This document shows positions 4,965-6,415 of a stretch of DNA of 6,415 nucleotides, one piece after another. Below the pieces are notes generated by a model. It did no database searches, was not told the DNA's origin, and saw only the letters and a list, made by a program, of their open reading frames with translations. Location of the stretch: assembly GCA_002309335.1 (NCBI GenBank), contig DBXH01000017.1, forward strand, positions 47,469 to 53,883. The letters are read 5' to 3'. Numbering within the stretch: position 1 is the stretch's first letter; the number at the start of each line of letters is the position of its first letter. The translations under genes and the position numbers were made by a program. The stretch comes from Bacteroidales bacterium UBA1217. GTDB lineage: Bacteria > Bacteroidota > Bacteroidia > Bacteroidales > P3.

Positions 4965-6415
4965 ATGAAAAAATTACTTATCACCATCGCTTCGCTGGCA
5001 CTCGTATGCGCCTGTTCGAAGCAAAACAGCAACGACGAAGTTGTTGTTGAAAAACCCCAGATTCAGGTCCAGGACGGCCGCTTCACCCCTGAGGTGATGT
5101 GGAGCCTCGGCGTGATGAGCGAGTATGCTGTCAGCCCCGACGGCAAGCAGGTGCTATACACCGTACGCTACACCAATATGGAGCTGAACAAGAACAACGC
5201 CGAACTCTATCTGATGCCCATCGAAGGCGGCGACGGAGAGCGCCTTACAACCACCGCTCAGAGCGAATTCAGCCCTGTGTGGATGGACGACAACACTATT
5301 ATGTATTGTCGTGGCACCCAGATTCTCTCTATGAATCTCAAGAACAAGAAAGAGAGCGTTGTAGCCGAATGCGAGCGTGGTTTCGAGGGCTTTAAACTGG
5401 CTCCCGACGGCAAGTCGCTGGTCTACATCTCGACCATCCCCGTCGAGCGTCCAGAACATATCAACAAACTCTTCGCCGGTCTCGACAAGACCACCGGCCG
5501 CATCAACGAGGACCTAATGTATCGTCACTGGGACAACTGGGTAGATGAAATCCCCCAGATTTTCTATGTCCCATTCGAGAACGGCAAAGCCGATATGGAC
5601 AAGGTCGTCAACATCATCGACAGCACTTTCGAGTGCCCGATGCGTCCTTGGGGAGGCACTGAGCAGTACAACTACAGCCCCGACAGCAAGACTATCGCTT
5701 ACACCTGCCGCAAGAAGACCGGCTACGACTATGCCCACAGCACCAACAGCGACATATACATCTACAACATCGAGACTGGCGAAACCCGCAACATCTGCGA
5801 AGAGATTATGGGCTACGACCAGAACCCCGTATTCAGCAACGACGGCAAGATGATTGCCTGGGAGAGTATGGAGCGCGACGGCTATGAGAGCGACAAACTG
5901 CGCCTTATGGTTATGGACCTTGCCACCGGCGAGAAAACCGATCTTACCGCCGAATTCGACTATGGCGTTATGAGCATCAACTGGAGCAACGACGACAAAG
6001 AACTCTATGCTGTTGTTATGTATCGCGGTATGAATGAAATTTTTGCATTCAATCGCGAAACCAAAGCCATCCGCCAAATCAGCCACGGCTACCACGATGT
6101 TAACGGCATCCAGCTGAATGGTGAAAAACTCATCGCCACTCAGGTTTCGATGCAATATCCCGCCACTCTTTATGCTTACAACGTAAGCGACGACAAGGTT
6201 GAGGGTACCAAACTCAGCACCTTCAACGACGACATCCTCTCGCAGGTCCGTATGGGCAAAGTCGAGGAAAATTGGATCAAGACCGTCGACGGCAAGGAGA
6301 TGCTCACCTGGATCATCTATCCCTACAACTACGACAGCACCAAGACCTACCCCGCCCTGCTCTTCTGCGAAGGCGGTCCTCAGAGTATGGTCAGCCAGTT
6401 CTGGAGCACCCGCTG
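4965..6415 (+). CDS. dpp5: Dipeptidyl peptidase 5-like S9 family lipoprotein, 3' end missing
   Basis: The reading frame is open from ATG 4965 to the window edge (483 complete codons). Residues 1-17 form a lipoprotein signal: basic MKK, a hydrophobic core and LVCAC, with C17 as the likely lipidated residue, so the mature enzyme should sit on an outer or periplasmic membrane face. The N-terminal part is a beta-propeller with five TolB/PD40-like motifs: SPDGKQVLYT (57-66), APDGKSLVYI (146-155), SPDSKTIAYT (238-247), SNDGKMIAWE (291-300) and SNDDKELYAV (341-350). The hydrolase domain starts around 440 and reaches the oxyanion-region EGGPQ (469-473). The Ser-Asp-His triad lies beyond the window; about 200 residues are missing. 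Segments such as DLMYRHWDNW, STNSDIYIYN and MERDGYESD closely resemble Porphyromonas DPP5, as I recall it, which removes N-terminal dipeptides during peptide scavenging. It follows tgt by 76 bases with no clear promoter between, so co-transcription is possible. Confidence 0.92.
   Translation, partial: MKKLLITIASLALVCACSKQNSNDEVVVEKPQIQVQDGRFTPEVMWSLGVMSEYAVSPDGKQVLYTVRYTNMELNKNNAELYLMPIEGGDGERLTTTAQSEFSPVWMDDNTIMYCRGTQILSMNLKNKKESVVAECERGFEGFKLAPDGKSLVYISTIPVERPEHINKLFAGLDKTTGRINEDLMYRHWDNWVDEIPQIFYVPFENGKADMDKVVNIIDSTFECPMRPWGGTEQYNYSPDSKTIAYTCRKKTGYDYAHSTNSDIYIYNIETGETRNICEEIMGYDQNPVFSNDGKMIAWESMERDGYESDKLRLMVMDLATGEKTDLTAEFDYGVMSINWSNDDKELYAVVMYRGMNEIFAFNRETKAIRQISHGYHDVNGIQLNGEKLIATQVSMQYPATLYAYNVSDDKVEGTKLSTFNDDILSQVRMGKVEENWIKTVDGKEMLTWIIYPYNYDSTKTYPALLFCEGGPQSMVSQFWSTR

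Noticed and set aside
5514..6155. 213-codon open frame on the minus strand
   Set aside because: It lies wholly antisense to the dpp5 frame, whose five propeller motifs and family signatures are unmistakable. The antisense product is a low-complexity Val/Ala/Asp/His-rich sequence, as produced opposite C-ending codons.

Overview
The window looks like chromosomal DNA from a Bacteroidota member, most likely order Bacteroidales. The evidence is TAnnTTTG-type promoter elements, A-rich leaders without Shine-Dalgarno sequences, a queuine tRNA-ribosyltransferase that resembles Bacteroidales homologues and lacks the usual zinc cysteines, and a DPP5-type peptidase closely resembling the Porphyromonas enzyme. 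No genus can be assigned from this sequence alone. There are no insertion sequences, phage genes, CRISPR arrays or defence genes, so this reads as ordinary core genome.

Layout. Bases 1-49 hold the 5' part of a tRNA-Arg(ACG) gene on the minus strand, with a near-ideal promoter just upstream. Then, all on the minus strand and read right to left, come a membrane-anchored family 2 glycosyltransferase (start near 3586), an ECF-type sigma factor overlapping it by 10 bases, a predicted outer-membrane beta-barrel protein 0.1-0.2 kb further on, and a GNAT N-acetyltransferase 43 bases beyond that. On the plus strand, tgt starts with GTG at 3731. It is followed 76 bases later by a lipoprotein-type dipeptidyl peptidase 5 gene that is cut by the window end before its catalytic residues.

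How the genes relate. The glycosyltransferase and sigma factor are translationally adjacent and almost certainly co-transcribed. The barrel protein and the GNAT gene may belong to the same transcript, since no convincing promoter or hairpin terminator separates them. Glycosyltransferase and tgt are transcribed divergently from about 120 bases. The two -7 elements there lie so close together that the promoters should overlap, and an 8-bp direct repeat with an 11-bp period lies between them. The plus-strand half is clearly more GC-rich than the minus-strand half.

No undescribed system is evident. The points most worth checking are the overlapping divergent promoters, the zinc-site loss in Tgt, the ECF sigma factor with no linked anti-sigma gene, and the uncertain start of the barrel protein.
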